Origin: Maribacter polysaccharolyticus
GTDB lineage: Bacteria; Bacteroidota; Bacteroidia; Flavobacteriales; Flavobacteriaceae
Assembly (NCBI RefSeq): GCF_028882255.1
Contig: NZ_JARBUY010000002.1
Coordinates: 446,342-510,341, forward strand
Direction: 5' to 3'
DNA length: 64,000 nucleotides
Shown here: in pieces, positions 35,169 to 43,289 of the stretch
Position numbering within the stretch: position 1 is the stretch's first letter
How the letters are laid out: the number at the start of each line of letters is the position of its first letter
Notes under the pieces: generated by a model
What the model was told of the DNA's origin: nothing
Database searches by the model: none
Seen by the model: only the letters and a program-made list of their open reading frames with translations
Translations under genes and position numbers: made by a program

Positions 35169-35930
35169 TTATAGGAACATGCCACCCGAAACCTCGATAC
35201 GTTGACCATTGATCCACCCGGCCTCTGGGGTGCAAAGGAAAGCAACCACCCCACCGATATCCCAAGCTTCCCCAATGCGGCCCAAAGCCGTTAGGTTTGC
35301 GGTTGCATTTCTTTTTTGTTCGTTCTTCTTGTTCTCGCCCCCTCCAAAGTCGGTACCGATGGCCCCGGGAGCAACGGTGTTCGCGGTTATTTTTCGGGAA
35401 CCCAGTTCTTTTGCCAGATATCGGGTGAAAACCTCGACGGCTCCTTTTGCAGTCCCATAGGCCGATGAACCGGGGAAGGAAAACCGTGTAAGTCCCGATG
35501 AGATATTAATGATCCTTCCGCCATTGTTCATCAGCTTAAGGGCTTTTTGGGTCAGGAAGAACACCCCTTTTAGATGAATGCCGATCATTTCATCAAAATC
35601 ATCTTCTGTTGTTTCCATAAAGGGTTTATAGATACCTGTTCCGGCATTGTTCACCAAAAAATCAAAATGTGGCGTTCCGTACTCCTTGTTCAGGTAATCC
35701 GAAACGTTGCTGAAGAACGCTTCGAATCCATCGCAGTTGGCGGTGTTCAATGGAAAAGCCTTTACTTTCCGATCGAGTGCCCCGATTTCGGCCATAACTT
35801 CATTTGCAGCGGAAAGGTTGCGGTGATAGGTGAATAGGATGTCGATCCCTTTTTGGGCAAGATTGAGGGCCATATCCCGACCGAGACCACGACTACCTCC
35901 GGTAACCAAAGCAATTTTTGTGTTTGACAT
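35169..35930 (-). CDS. Short-chain dehydrogenase/reductase (SDR)
   Basis: A 253-residue NAD(P)-dependent oxidoreductase. It has LVTGGSRGLGRDMALNL as the cofactor motif, NNAGTGIYKPF, the catalytic IINISSG serine region, YGTAKGAVEV with Tyr and Lys, and VAPGAIGTDFGG. The frame opens at 35954, but the start at 35930 (MSNTKIALVTGG) fits the family. It lies just upstream of the AraC gene on the same strand (25-base gap) and divergent from the MFS gene. Probably an aldehyde, ketone or quinone reductase; substrate unknown. Confidence 0.9.
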   Translation of the reverse strand: MSNTKIALVTGGSRGLGRDMALNLAQKGIDILFTYHRNLSAANEVMAEIGALDRKVKAFPLNTANCDGFEAFFSNVSDYLNKEYGTPHFDFLVNNAGTGIYKPFMETTEDDFDEMIGIHLKGVFFLTQKALKLMNNGGRIINISSGLTRFSFPGSSAYGTAKGAVEVFTRYLAKELGSRKITANTVAPGAIGTDFGGGENKKNEQKRNATANLTALGRIGEAWDIGGVVAFLCTPEAGWINGQRIEVSGGMFL

Positions 35931-36126
35931 GTGATTGGAATTTATTTTTGACAAAGGACCCCATAATCCGCAACGTTCGTGTAGTCAAATCCAAGGTTGT
36001 TGTAGGCAGAACCATGATTGGGTGTTGGAGTGGTATGAAGGGTGCCATGTATAACATTTCCATTTTTGACAACTTATTTGGAAATCAGGTAAACTACTTC
36101 TGCAAGAATAGTTTGATTTTTGCCGC

Positions 36127-37269
36127 ATGGATAAAATATCGAAATTCGGAATTTTCACTTTGTTGCTCATCAGTAGTTTGACCATTATGGTGGGTACGGT
36201 AATAGCTCCTTCGCTTTCCGCGATTGCAGCAAACCAGCAATTGGGTTTTTCGCCCAGTTGGTTGATAACCCTACCTTCATTGGGGGTGGTGCTCTCGGCT
36301 ACGATGATCGGTAGGTTGCTCAATACGTTGGGCTCGCTTCGGTTGTTGGTCTTCGGTCTGGTGCCCTATGCGCTTTTGGGGGTATTGGGGGCCTATATCA
36401 CCAACGATTATGTGTTGATCCTAGACCGGATTTTATTGGGAACGGCAACCGTTGCAGTGCAAGTATCCGTTACCGCCTTTATGGCGGATTTATTTACGGG
36501 GGAAGATCGGTTGAAAATGATTGCCTGGCAAGGCATGTCGATCGAACTGGGGGGTGTTGTTTTTTTGGCGCTCGGCGGTGTCTTGGGCGAATGGCATTGG
36601 CAATTTCCCTTTTATATTTACCTTATCGCTTTAGTGTGTTTGGTTTTGGTGGCGGTGGCCTTACCAAAGTCCGGGCATTCAACAAAGGAAACCAAGGAAA
36701 TTTCACCGGCCGGGGATACTGGTAAATCAGAGGTCAGGTTGCTGTTTTTAGCTTCCTTATTGGCCATGATGTTGTTCTTTGTGGGTTTTGTTTCCTTGCC
36801 CTTATACCTCCCGAATTCTTTTGGTTTCAGTGAGTCCCAAACAGGGTATCTTATGGCTTCCATTTCAGTGGTCGCCATTATCACCGCCAGCCAAATGCCG
36901 AAAATGGTCAAAGCCTTGGGCGGGGGTAAAACCGTGGCCCTGGGGTTCTTGTTCTTTATGATGGGCTATATGGTTTTGGCGACGACCTTAAGTGTGCCCT
37001 TTTTAGTGTTAACGGTGGTTTTCATAGGTACGGGTTTCGGATTTACCATTCCCTTATTGAACCATTTGATGATCGAGGTGAGTTCTACCCAAAATCTCGG
37101 AAAAAATTTAGGGTTGTTTTCCATGGGGGTTTTTGGGGGACAGTTCCTTTCTACATTCATTGAGTCCCTTTCCAATAATTATAAGGCCATTTATGGGGTT
37201 TCATCGGTTTTGGCTTTGTTGATAGCCTGTAGTATTTATTTTTTGTTCCAGAGAATCGTCAAAAAATAG
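36127..37269 (+). CDS. MFS transporter (drug:H+ antiporter-1-like)
   Basis: A 380-residue inner-membrane protein with 12 predicted helices. TM1-TM3 resemble DHA1 efflux pumps (TIMVGTVIAPSLSAIAAN, then LPSLGVVLSATMIGRLLNTLGSLRLLVFGL, a motif A variant), followed by LDRILLGTATVAVQVSVTAFMADLF. A hydrophilic loop at about 180-200 separates the two halves. It is divergent from the SDR-AraC pair and probably co-regulated with them. Export of a toxic small molecule is likely but not shown. Confidence 0.88.
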   Translation: MDKISKFGIFTLLLISSLTIMVGTVIAPSLSAIAANQQLGFSPSWLITLPSLGVVLSATMIGRLLNTLGSLRLLVFGLVPYALLGVLGAYITNDYVLILDRILLGTATVAVQVSVTAFMADLFTGEDRLKMIAWQGMSIELGGVVFLALGGVLGEWHWQFPFYIYLIALVCLVLVAVALPKSGHSTKETKEISPAGDTGKSEVRLLFLASLLAMMLFFVGFVSLPLYLPNSFGFSESQTGYLMASISVVAIITASQMPKMVKALGGGKTVALGFLFFMMGYMVLATTLSVPFLVLTVVFIGTGFGFTIPLLNHLMIEVSSTQNLGKNLGLFSMGVFGGQFLSTFIESLSNNYKAIYGVSSVLALLIACSIYFLFQRIVKK

Positions 37270-37299
37270 ATCTTGTTTACATTTTTTTATAAGCCATTC

Positions 37300-37311
37300 A
37301 TAAGCGCTTAT
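37300..37311. promoter_or_regulatory. 12-bp perfect palindrome ATAAGCGCTTAT
   Basis: A symmetrical site with a central GCGC resembling operators of LacI-type repressors (AAGCGCTT core). It lies 31 bases after the MFS stop and about 200 bases before the next gene. No LacI gene is in the window. Could be chance. Confidence 0.3.
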
Positions 37312-37331
37312 ATGTATAAGTCCTCAACTAT

Positions 37332-37361
37332 AAAAAAAAAGGCCCTTTGATAGAAAGGGTC
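37332..37361 (-). terminator. Minus-strand terminator-like hairpin
   Basis: Read on the minus strand, CCCTTT and AAAGGG pair around a five-base loop and are followed by nine Ts. No minus-strand gene ends here, so it might limit antisense transcription into the MFS gene, or it may be incidental. Confidence 0.35.
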
Positions 37362-37507
37362 ATATGTTTTATATCCATTCCAGTATGTAGAAATTGAAGA
37401 ATTGCAACTTCGGTGTTCAATATTTTACTGAGTACTTAAAATAAGATCTAAAATTTGATGATAATTCAATTATCACACCCTTTAACAGTATTTTAGTATA
37501 ATGTCTC

Positions 37508-37882
37508 TTGTATAAAGTTAATTTTACTAAGAATTTTCCATCAAAAACCAATATTTATTGTAAAAAATTGATTATCAAGACAAAACATAGTAAATCAAGC
37601 TTTTTGGCCCTTATTTTTATGTTGGGTTTGGTACATGGTATCATGATAAAATACAGTGTTGATACGGCTATGGTTTTTGAGTTGGAACATCAGGATAATC
37701 AAGATGATCCCGAATCCGATATTGACGAGGATGTATTCGATTTCGGTCTTCCCGTTAATCACACCCTTTTGTCCAGGGATTATTCCAACGAAAACAAGTT
37801 GGGCATTGCTACGCACTTGACTCTGGGTGTACCACTACTAGGGATTTCCCAGCCCACCCCTCCCCCTGAATATTTAGGTTGA
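37508..37882 (+). CDS. Small acidic protein of unknown function
   Basis: A 124-residue protein not recognised. A basic N-terminus (residues 1-29) precedes a hydrophobic segment (about 30-47, SSFLALIFMLGLVHGIMI). This is followed by a strongly acidic region (about 59-80, HQDNQDDPESDIDEDVFDFG) and a tail ending QPTPPPEYLG. The order suggests a signal anchor with an acidic periplasmic part. The start may be a few codons later. It lies 134 bases before the SulP transporter gene on the same strand, with an imperfect hairpin in between. Whether it belongs to that operon is not clear. Confidence 0.55.
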   Translation: MYKVNFTKNFPSKTNIYCKKLIIKTKHSKSSFLALIFMLGLVHGIMIKYSVDTAMVFELEHQDNQDDPESDIDEDVFDFGLPVNHTLLSRDYSNENKLGIATHLTLGVPLLGISQPTPPPEYLG

Positions 37883-37896
37883 TCATGTAATTGAAC

Positions 37897-37926
37897 ATTA
37901 CCTTGGAACAAACGTGTCCAAGTAAT
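37897..37926 (+). terminator. Imperfect hairpin after the small acidic gene
   Basis: ATTAC, TTGG and ACA on the left pair with TGT, CCAA and GTAAT on the right, with single-base bulges. It begins 14 bases after the stop. No T-run follows, so it may be a processing or attenuation structure ahead of the SulP gene. Confidence 0.35.
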
Positions 37927-38016
37927 CTACCATCACGAATTTCAATTATTCAGGAGCTTCCGTATGTACATATCCCGGAAGGTCTATAAACCCTTTTATT
38001 CTAAATTTTTAATTCC

Positions 38017-39576
38017 ATGAAATTATTTAACTATTGGAAAAAGGACTTGCCTGCAAGTCTCGTTGTTTTCTTTGTCGCATTGCCATTATGCTTGGGGATT
38101 GCCCTAGCAAGTGGGGCGCCACCGTTTGCCGGACTTATCGCCGGACTGGTAGGAGGGGTGCTGGTCGGGTATCTTTCCGGATCTTCGATTGGGGTAAGTG
38201 GTCCCGCTGCCGGATTGGTGGTAATCGTTTTCAATGCCATAACCGAATTGGGGAGCTATGAACTTTTCCTTACTTCTGTAATTTTGGCAGGGATCATCCA
38301 GATTTTATTGGGGGTATTTCGGGCCGGGGTAATCGGGTATTATTTTCCTTCAGCGGTCATCAAGGGAATGCTCAGCGCCATAGGAATCATGATCTTTGTA
38401 CAACAGATACCCTTGGCATTTGGGTTTAGTGGGGATGTGAACACGGATCGGATAAATCTCAGTGGCCTTCACGACCAGATTACGCCCGGTGCCATATTGA
38501 TTTCGGTCATTTCATTGGGCATCCTATTGTTTTGGGATGGTGTACTGGCCAAAAAGAACAAAATATTCAAACTCGTTCCCGCCCCTTTGATCGCCGTAAT
38601 CGCGGGAATCGTCATTTATGTCACTTTGGGGGCATCGGGTTACTTCGCACTTCATGAAAGTCAATTGGTGAGCGTTCCCGTGCCACAGGATGTGTCGTCT
38701 TTTTTAGGACAGTTTACGTTACCGGATTTTTCAGCTTTGTCGAATAGTGCGGTATATATCACGGCCTTCACCATTGCCATAGTTGCGAGTCTCGAGACCT
38801 TGTTGAGTGTAGAGGCCTCTGACAAACTGGATCCCTATAAGCGACAGACACCTACCAATAGGGAGCTGATTGCCCAAGGGGTCGGTACCACGGTTTCGGG
38901 ATTGATCGGAGGAATACCCATAACCCAAGTAGTGGTTCGTAGTTCGGCCAACGTCATGAGTGGGGCAATGAGCAAGCTATCTTCCATTTTGCACGGTCTA
39001 TTGATCTTGTTGAGCGTCATCGCCATACCAACCTTGCTCAACTTGATACCCCAAGCCGTATTGGCCAGTGTGCTGTTGGTAATCGGTTATAAACTTGCCA
39101 ATCCCAAATCCTTTGTACAGATGTACAAATTGGGCAAGACGCAATTCGTTCCCTTTATCTTCACGGTAATCGGTATTGTTACTACCGATCTGTTAAAAGG
39201 TATAATGATAGGTTTGACCTTAGGGCTGATCACGGTCCTTTTAAAGTCGTACTATAATTCCCATCATCTGCTTTTAAAGGAGTACCAAGGGAAAAAGAAC
39301 CTCTTCCATATCAACTTTGCCGAAGAGGTTACCTTCATCAATAAAGGACGCATCATGAAAGAGTTGGACGCCTTGGAAAAGGGTTCTTACCTGGAATTGG
39401 ATTTTAGGAAAACCAAAGTGCTCGATTATGATATTTTGGAGTATCTGGATGAATTTTCCATCAAGGCCAAAAATAATGACATCCGAATCAAGATGATCGC
39501 GGAAAAGGAAACCTTGGACAATCCGGAAAGTTTCAGGAAATATTTCGGGCATCAAGTTTTTCAAGTAGGACATTGA
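38017..39576 (+). CDS. SulP-family anion transporter (probable bicarbonate transporter)
   Basis: A 519-residue inner-membrane transporter. The SulP core (about residues 10-410) has about 12-14 helices, with the family signature LPLCLGIALASGAPPFAGLIAGLVGG and the later GVGTTVSGLIGGIPITQVVVRSSANVMSGA. A C-terminal STAS-like domain (about 435-515, NLFHINFAEEVTFINKGRIMKELDAL) is in the cytosol. The carbonic anhydrase gene starts 18 bases after its stop, so bicarbonate or carbonate uptake is more likely than sulfate. The pair resembles minimal carbon-concentrating or pH-homeostasis units. Confidence 0.93.
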   Translation: MKLFNYWKKDLPASLVVFFVALPLCLGIALASGAPPFAGLIAGLVGGVLVGYLSGSSIGVSGPAAGLVVIVFNAITELGSYELFLTSVILAGIIQILLGVFRAGVIGYYFPSAVIKGMLSAIGIMIFVQQIPLAFGFSGDVNTDRINLSGLHDQITPGAILISVISLGILLFWDGVLAKKNKIFKLVPAPLIAVIAGIVIYVTLGASGYFALHESQLVSVPVPQDVSSFLGQFTLPDFSALSNSAVYITAFTIAIVASLETLLSVEASDKLDPYKRQTPTNRELIAQGVGTTVSGLIGGIPITQVVVRSSANVMSGAMSKLSSILHGLLILLSVIAIPTLLNLIPQAVLASVLLVIGYKLANPKSFVQMYKLGKTQFVPFIFTVIGIVTTDLLKGIMIGLTLGLITVLLKSYYNSHHLLLKEYQGKKNLFHINFAEEVTFINKGRIMKELDALEKGSYLELDFRKTKVLDYDILEYLDEFSIKAKNNDIRIKMIAEKETLDNPESFRKYFGHQVFQVGH

Positions 39577-39594
39577 ACTTAAAACGAAAACATC

Positions 39595-40236
39595 ATGAAA
39601 TTGGATTTTTATAAAAGCTTGCTCGAAAATAATAAGGAATGGGTGCGATCTAAATTGGAGGGTGACCCGGAATTCTTCAAAAAATTGGAAAAGGGTCAAC
39701 AACCGCCGTTATTGTGGATTGGCTGCTCCGACAGTCGTGTGCCTGCCAATGAGATAATCGGGGGAAAACCGGGGGAGGTTTTTGTGCATCGGAACATTGC
39801 GAATATGGTGGTACACTCCGATATGAACATGCTTAGTGTCTTGGACTATGCCGTAAACGTTCTTAAGATCAAGCATATTATCGTTTGCGGCCATTACGGG
39901 TGTGGTGGTGTCCAGGCGGCCATGGGTAACAAATCGTATGGTCTGGCCGATAATTGGATCCGCCATATAAGGGATGTTTATAGACAGCATCAGGATTCGC
40001 TGGGGGCAATAAAGGATGAATCCGAGCTTCTAGACCGTTTTGTGGAATACAACACCATGGAACAGGTGTACAATTTAGCCAAAACCTCGATTGTCCAGAA
40101 TGCATGGGAAAGGGGGCAAGACCTTTATCTGCATGGTTGGGTCTATGGAGTGGGAACGGGAGTCGTCAAGGACCTGAACGTCAATTTCGAATGCAATTCC
40201 CAATTGGAGGAATTTTATAAGCTCGGGGTAGTTTAA
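39595..40236 (+). CDS. can: Beta-carbonic anhydrase
   Basis: A 213-residue cytosolic zinc enzyme interconverting CO2 and bicarbonate. Zinc ligands are visible as C44 in WIGCSDSRVP, H100 and C103 in CGHYGCGGVQAAM. The D46-R48 dyad that orders the active site is present. Length and the start (MKLDFYKSLLENNKEW) are typical for the bacterial Can type. It follows the SulP gene by 18 bases and forms an operon with it. An inverted-repeat element begins nine bases after its stop. Confidence 0.96.
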   Translation: MKLDFYKSLLENNKEWVRSKLEGDPEFFKKLEKGQQPPLLWIGCSDSRVPANEIIGGKPGEVFVHRNIANMVVHSDMNMLSVLDYAVNVLKIKHIIVCGHYGCGGVQAAMGNKSYGLADNWIRHIRDVYRQHQDSLGAIKDESELLDRFVEYNTMEQVYNLAKTSIVQNAWERGQDLYLHGWVYGVGTGVVKDLNVNFECNSQLEEFYKLGVV

Positions 40237-40244
40237 ATATAGAT

Positions 40245-40314
40245 CCGTAGTGCATTTATGGTTGCGAGACAACCGCAAAGGGTCTATCGACTGGATGAAT
40301 TAAATGCACTACGG
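40245..40314 (+). ncRNA. 70-nt structured element closed by a perfect 14-bp stem
   Basis: CCGTAGTGCATTTA (40245-40258) and its exact complement TAAATGCACTACGG (40301-40314) enclose at least one internal hairpin (GGTTG 40260-40264 with CAACC 40270-40274) and a second possible short one (GTC and GAC near 40282-40290). This gives a junction-like fold. It lies between the carbonic anhydrase and AraC genes, about 38 bases before the AraC start. It lacks tRNA consensus loops and has no strong T-run, so it is not simply a terminator or tRNA. Could be a cis-regulator, small RNA or a DNA operator pair. Confidence 0.4.
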
Positions 40315-40351
40315 TTAATTTCTGCTTATTTTTGTAGCCTTTGATCATACA

Positions 40352-41119
40352 TTGAGGATGGATATCGGTAGTTGGAAAAATAAGATCCAGGTCGTTCAAA
40401 ATTTTGAACGCAATAGCCCGTTGCTCTCGGGCAACTCCATGGGGATTTATTTTGAGTCCCGATCGGAGAACTCCCTAACGATCCATTTTAAGCCTTTAAA
40501 TGAAGTTTTTAAAGAAGAGGTGTTCCATGCCGAGAATGGGATTTTGATCAATTTTGAACGGGATCTTATCGATGAGGACGACATAGAATATGCATTGGAT
40601 GTCATGTCACTTTTCAATAAATATCCCCGATACAATTTAAATGACCCCAATGAAGTACGGCAGCTAAGGAAATCAATCGATTTGATAAAGGCGGAGTATT
40701 ATGGTGATCGGGCGTCTTACATCATGCTAAAGACCTTGTTAAAGGTATTGTTGCTTCATTTGATCCGCTATCGGAATGACGGTTTTTTGGTGCAGGACTT
40801 GAATCAAAAAAGGGTTTTTCAGTTTTTGGAATTAATGGAGACCCATTTTTTGAATGAAACGAATCCCGAATTTTATGCCCATGAAATAGGGATCAGCTTA
40901 AAACGATTGAACCAGATTTTAAAAGAAAAATTGAACCTAACGGCAAAGCAGGTCATTCAACAACGACAAATTACAGAGGCAAAGCGCAGGCTGGTCAGAA
41001 GCGAGGTTTCCACTAAGGAATTGGCCTTTGAATTGGGTTTTGGTTCCTTAAGTAGTTTCTCAAGATTTTTTAAGAAAAACGTTGGGGTCAATCCTTCGGT
41101 TTACAAGAGGCAAAACTAA
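40352..41119 (+). CDS. AraC-family helix-turn-helix regulator
   Basis: A 255-residue regulator. The C-terminal AraC domain (about 160-253) has two HTH motifs: FYAHEIGISLKRLNQILKEKLNLTAKQVIQQRQI and EVSTKELAFELGFGSLSSFSRFFKKNVGVNPSVYKRQN. The N-terminal half (residues 1-155) is a ligand-binding-like domain not recognised in detail, with FEVEEVFHAENGILINFER-like beta strands. The start at 40352 is the first available codon, but MDIGSWK two codons later is equally possible. It is downstream of the SulP-carbonic anhydrase pair on the same strand and may control it. The structured element lies in its leader. Confidence 0.88.
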   Translation: MRMDIGSWKNKIQVVQNFERNSPLLSGNSMGIYFESRSENSLTIHFKPLNEVFKEEVFHAENGILINFERDLIDEDDIEYALDVMSLFNKYPRYNLNDPNEVRQLRKSIDLIKAEYYGDRASYIMLKTLLKVLLLHLIRYRNDGFLVQDLNQKRVFQFLELMETHFLNETNPEFYAHEIGISLKRLNQILKEKLNLTAKQVIQQRQITEAKRRLVRSEVSTKELAFELGFGSLSSFSRFFKKNVGVNPSVYKRQN

Positions 41120-41291
41120 CACGACAAGGGTACGATGCTCCCGTGGAATTTTTCGATATGGGTCGTACCACAAGGAATGCTTTCATCCGTATCGCTTTCG
41201 CCGACTTCCGGAATATCTGTTCTGCGATATTCGCCCGATCCGATGTTTTCAGGTGGACTGGTGCGTTAAAAGTACATTCGCTGCAATAGGG

Positions 41292-42002
41292 TCATCTGTT
41301 CAGGATTTTCTCCTTTACATCATTTATGTAACTCCGTCCTATCGTATAGCGCGTTTTGCCGATTTCTAGACTGTTGCCTTCCACGACCTGTACTTTATCG
41401 ATATTGATGGTATAAGAGCGGTGAATTCGAATAAATTGGTCTATCGGCAACTCTTCGGTAAAACTGCTCAAGGTTTTGTGTACGATAAACTTGTCTGAAG
41501 TGGTTTTAATACGGATGTAGTCTTTCAAACTTTCGACCACCATTATTTCATCCAGGTAGATTTTCTGTAATTTCTTCTTATCGACCTTGACAAAAATATT
41601 GGCTTTTTCCTTATGGCCATTGTGTCCGTTCGTACTGCTCCCCTTTTTTAATTTTAAGATGCGGTTTACCGATTTCAGGAACCTGGGAAAAGGAATGGGT
41701 TTTACGAGGTAATCGATGACCTCCAATTCAAAACTCTCCAAGGCATATTCCTCGTGGGCGGTGGTAATAAGGATCATGGGGGCTTCGTTCAAGGTTTTCA
41801 AGAACTCCAAACCATCCAAAATGGGCATGTTTATATCCAAAAAAATGATATCGACTTCGTGGGACTGCAAATAGGCAGAAGCATCTACGGCATTGGGGAA
41901 TGTTTTGATGAGTTGTAATTCCTTGACCTGACTTATATAATTCCTAAGTACATTGATCGCCAACGGTTCATCATCAATAATAATAGCTTTTAACTCCATC
42001 AT
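41292..42002 (-). CDS. LytTR-family response regulator
   Basis: A 236-residue two-component regulator. The receiver domain (about 5-120) has acidic residues IIDDEP and the phospho-acceptor D56 in DIIFLDINMP. Thr and Lys are found in LITTAHEEYALESFE and VKPIPF. A LytTR DNA-binding domain (about 135-233, IFVKVDKKKLQKIYLDEIMVVESLKDYIRIKTTSDKFIVHKTLSSFTEEL) follows, which contacts DNA through beta-strand loops. Its start overlaps the stop of the kinase gene by four bases (ATGA), so they are translationally coupled. Confidence 0.94.
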   Translation of the reverse strand: MMELKAIIIDDEPLAINVLRNYISQVKELQLIKTFPNAVDASAYLQSHEVDIIFLDINMPILDGLEFLKTLNEAPMILITTAHEEYALESFELEVIDYLVKPIPFPRFLKSVNRILKLKKGSSTNGHNGHKEKANIFVKVDKKKLQKIYLDEIMVVESLKDYIRIKTTSDKFIVHKTLSSFTEELPIDQFIRIHRSYTINIDKVQVVEGNSLEIGKTRYTIGRSYINDVKEKILNR

Positions 42003-43129
42003 ACCTTTAACTTTAGTTCAACATGAAACATTTTTTCTTTTTCATAGATCTTGAGGTCATAGTCGTTTTGGCCATAGCCAAGTTCGAGCCGTTTTTTTAC
42101 ATTCGATAGCCCAATACCACTGTTTTTGGTAGAAGATTTCTTTTTCTTCCTTTTTTTGGGCATGGTGTTCGAGACCTTAAAATACAGCATGTCTTTTTCG
42201 ACCTTGATCTTGATATCGATAAATATGTTCCCGATATTTTGATTGGCCCCGTGTTTAAAACAGTTTTCTATGAGTGGGACAAGCAACATGGGGGATATTT
42301 TTTTATTCTCTAAGATTCCGGATAGTTCCAGGTTCACTTCCAAAGAATCGTCAAAACGTATACGCTCCAGATCGATATAGTTCTGAATGCAATCTATTTC
42401 TTTTTTCAGGCTTTGTTTTGGCTTATTGGCAGCATATAAGAGGTAACGCATTAATTCGGATAGTTTCAAGACCACTTCAGGGGCATTATCCGATTTTTCC
42501 AAGGTCAAGGAATATATATTGTTCAACGTATTGAAAAAGAAATGGGGGGAGACCTGTGACCTTAAGAATTTCAATTCGGTCATTAATTGCCTTTTTTCCA
42601 AGTCGTGTAGCTTATTGGTTTCCCGCAGCCAATCGACCGTTATTTTTATGGCCGTAACGAATGATATTACATACAACTCGCCCAACATGGTGGTGATCGC
42701 ATAATTCAACGTCATGGTATCCACCACCTCGGGAGCCTCGGGCATCACATTCGTACTGACAAAATAATAGGTGACATTGAATTTGACCAAAAGCATGATC
42801 AATAGTGATGCTAAGATCAATAGTGCATAGGAGACATATTTTCTAGTGTAAATGTATTTGGGCATTAGATAATACACATTGAAATAGGAAAGGGCAATGT
42901 GTATCGGAAACCCAACGAGGTTGGTCTTTAAGGAATATAGTAGATCATTATGCACGTGCCCCCAGCGTAACGTATTGAACATGAAATAGATAGACCAGAA
43001 TATGATGTGGTGTACGTAGGAGATGTCATAGTCTTTGGACATCTTCTTTCTAAAAAATCCACTTACTCTTTCATTTAAAGGAGGCCGTTCTTGTATAGGG
43101 TTTAATTCATTTTTGATGACGTTGGGCAT
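41999..43129 (-). CDS. LytS/YehU-type sensor histidine kinase
   Basis: A 376-residue membrane kinase. Four hydrophobic segments lie between about residues 40 and 165. The His_kinase domain has the phospho-acceptor H196 in SQVSPHFFFNTLNNIYSLTL. The ATPase domain shows the N box PLIENCFKHGANQN and a glycine box NSGIGLSNVKKRLELGYG. There is no separate periplasmic sensor domain, so the signal is probably read in the membrane. It is the first gene of the pair with the LytTR regulator and is divergent from the GH92 PUL, with 160 bases between starts. A regulatory link to that PUL is plausible. Confidence 0.93.
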   Translation of the reverse strand: MPNVIKNELNPIQERPPLNERVSGFFRKKMSKDYDISYVHHIIFWSIYFMFNTLRWGHVHNDLLYSLKTNLVGFPIHIALSYFNVYYLMPKYIYTRKYVSYALLILASLLIMLLVKFNVTYYFVSTNVMPEAPEVVDTMTLNYAITTMLGELYVISFVTAIKITVDWLRETNKLHDLEKRQLMTELKFLRSQVSPHFFFNTLNNIYSLTLEKSDNAPEVVLKLSELMRYLLYAANKPKQSLKKEIDCIQNYIDLERIRFDDSLEVNLELSGILENKKISPMLLVPLIENCFKHGANQNIGNIFIDIKIKVEKDMLYFKVSNTMPKKRKKKKSSTKNSGIGLSNVKKRLELGYGQNDYDLKIYEKEKMFHVELKLKV

Positions 43130-43289
43130 TGGTAGGTCGTTGTTGGTCTAAAAATGTTCGGTTTATAAGAAAAAGTGGAAATATTTATGATGTCGTAATT
43201 GCGGGGTAAGTTACTTAAATTTTAGAAATATCCTGTTAAATAAGGGTTAATAGGTAAGTGGATTCCAGATTGCAGAACCAACCATAAAT

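Noticed and set aside
40245-40314. tRNA gene
   Set aside because: The cloverleaf-like shape lacks the T-loop GTTCRA, an anticodon arm of the right size and a CCA-type end.
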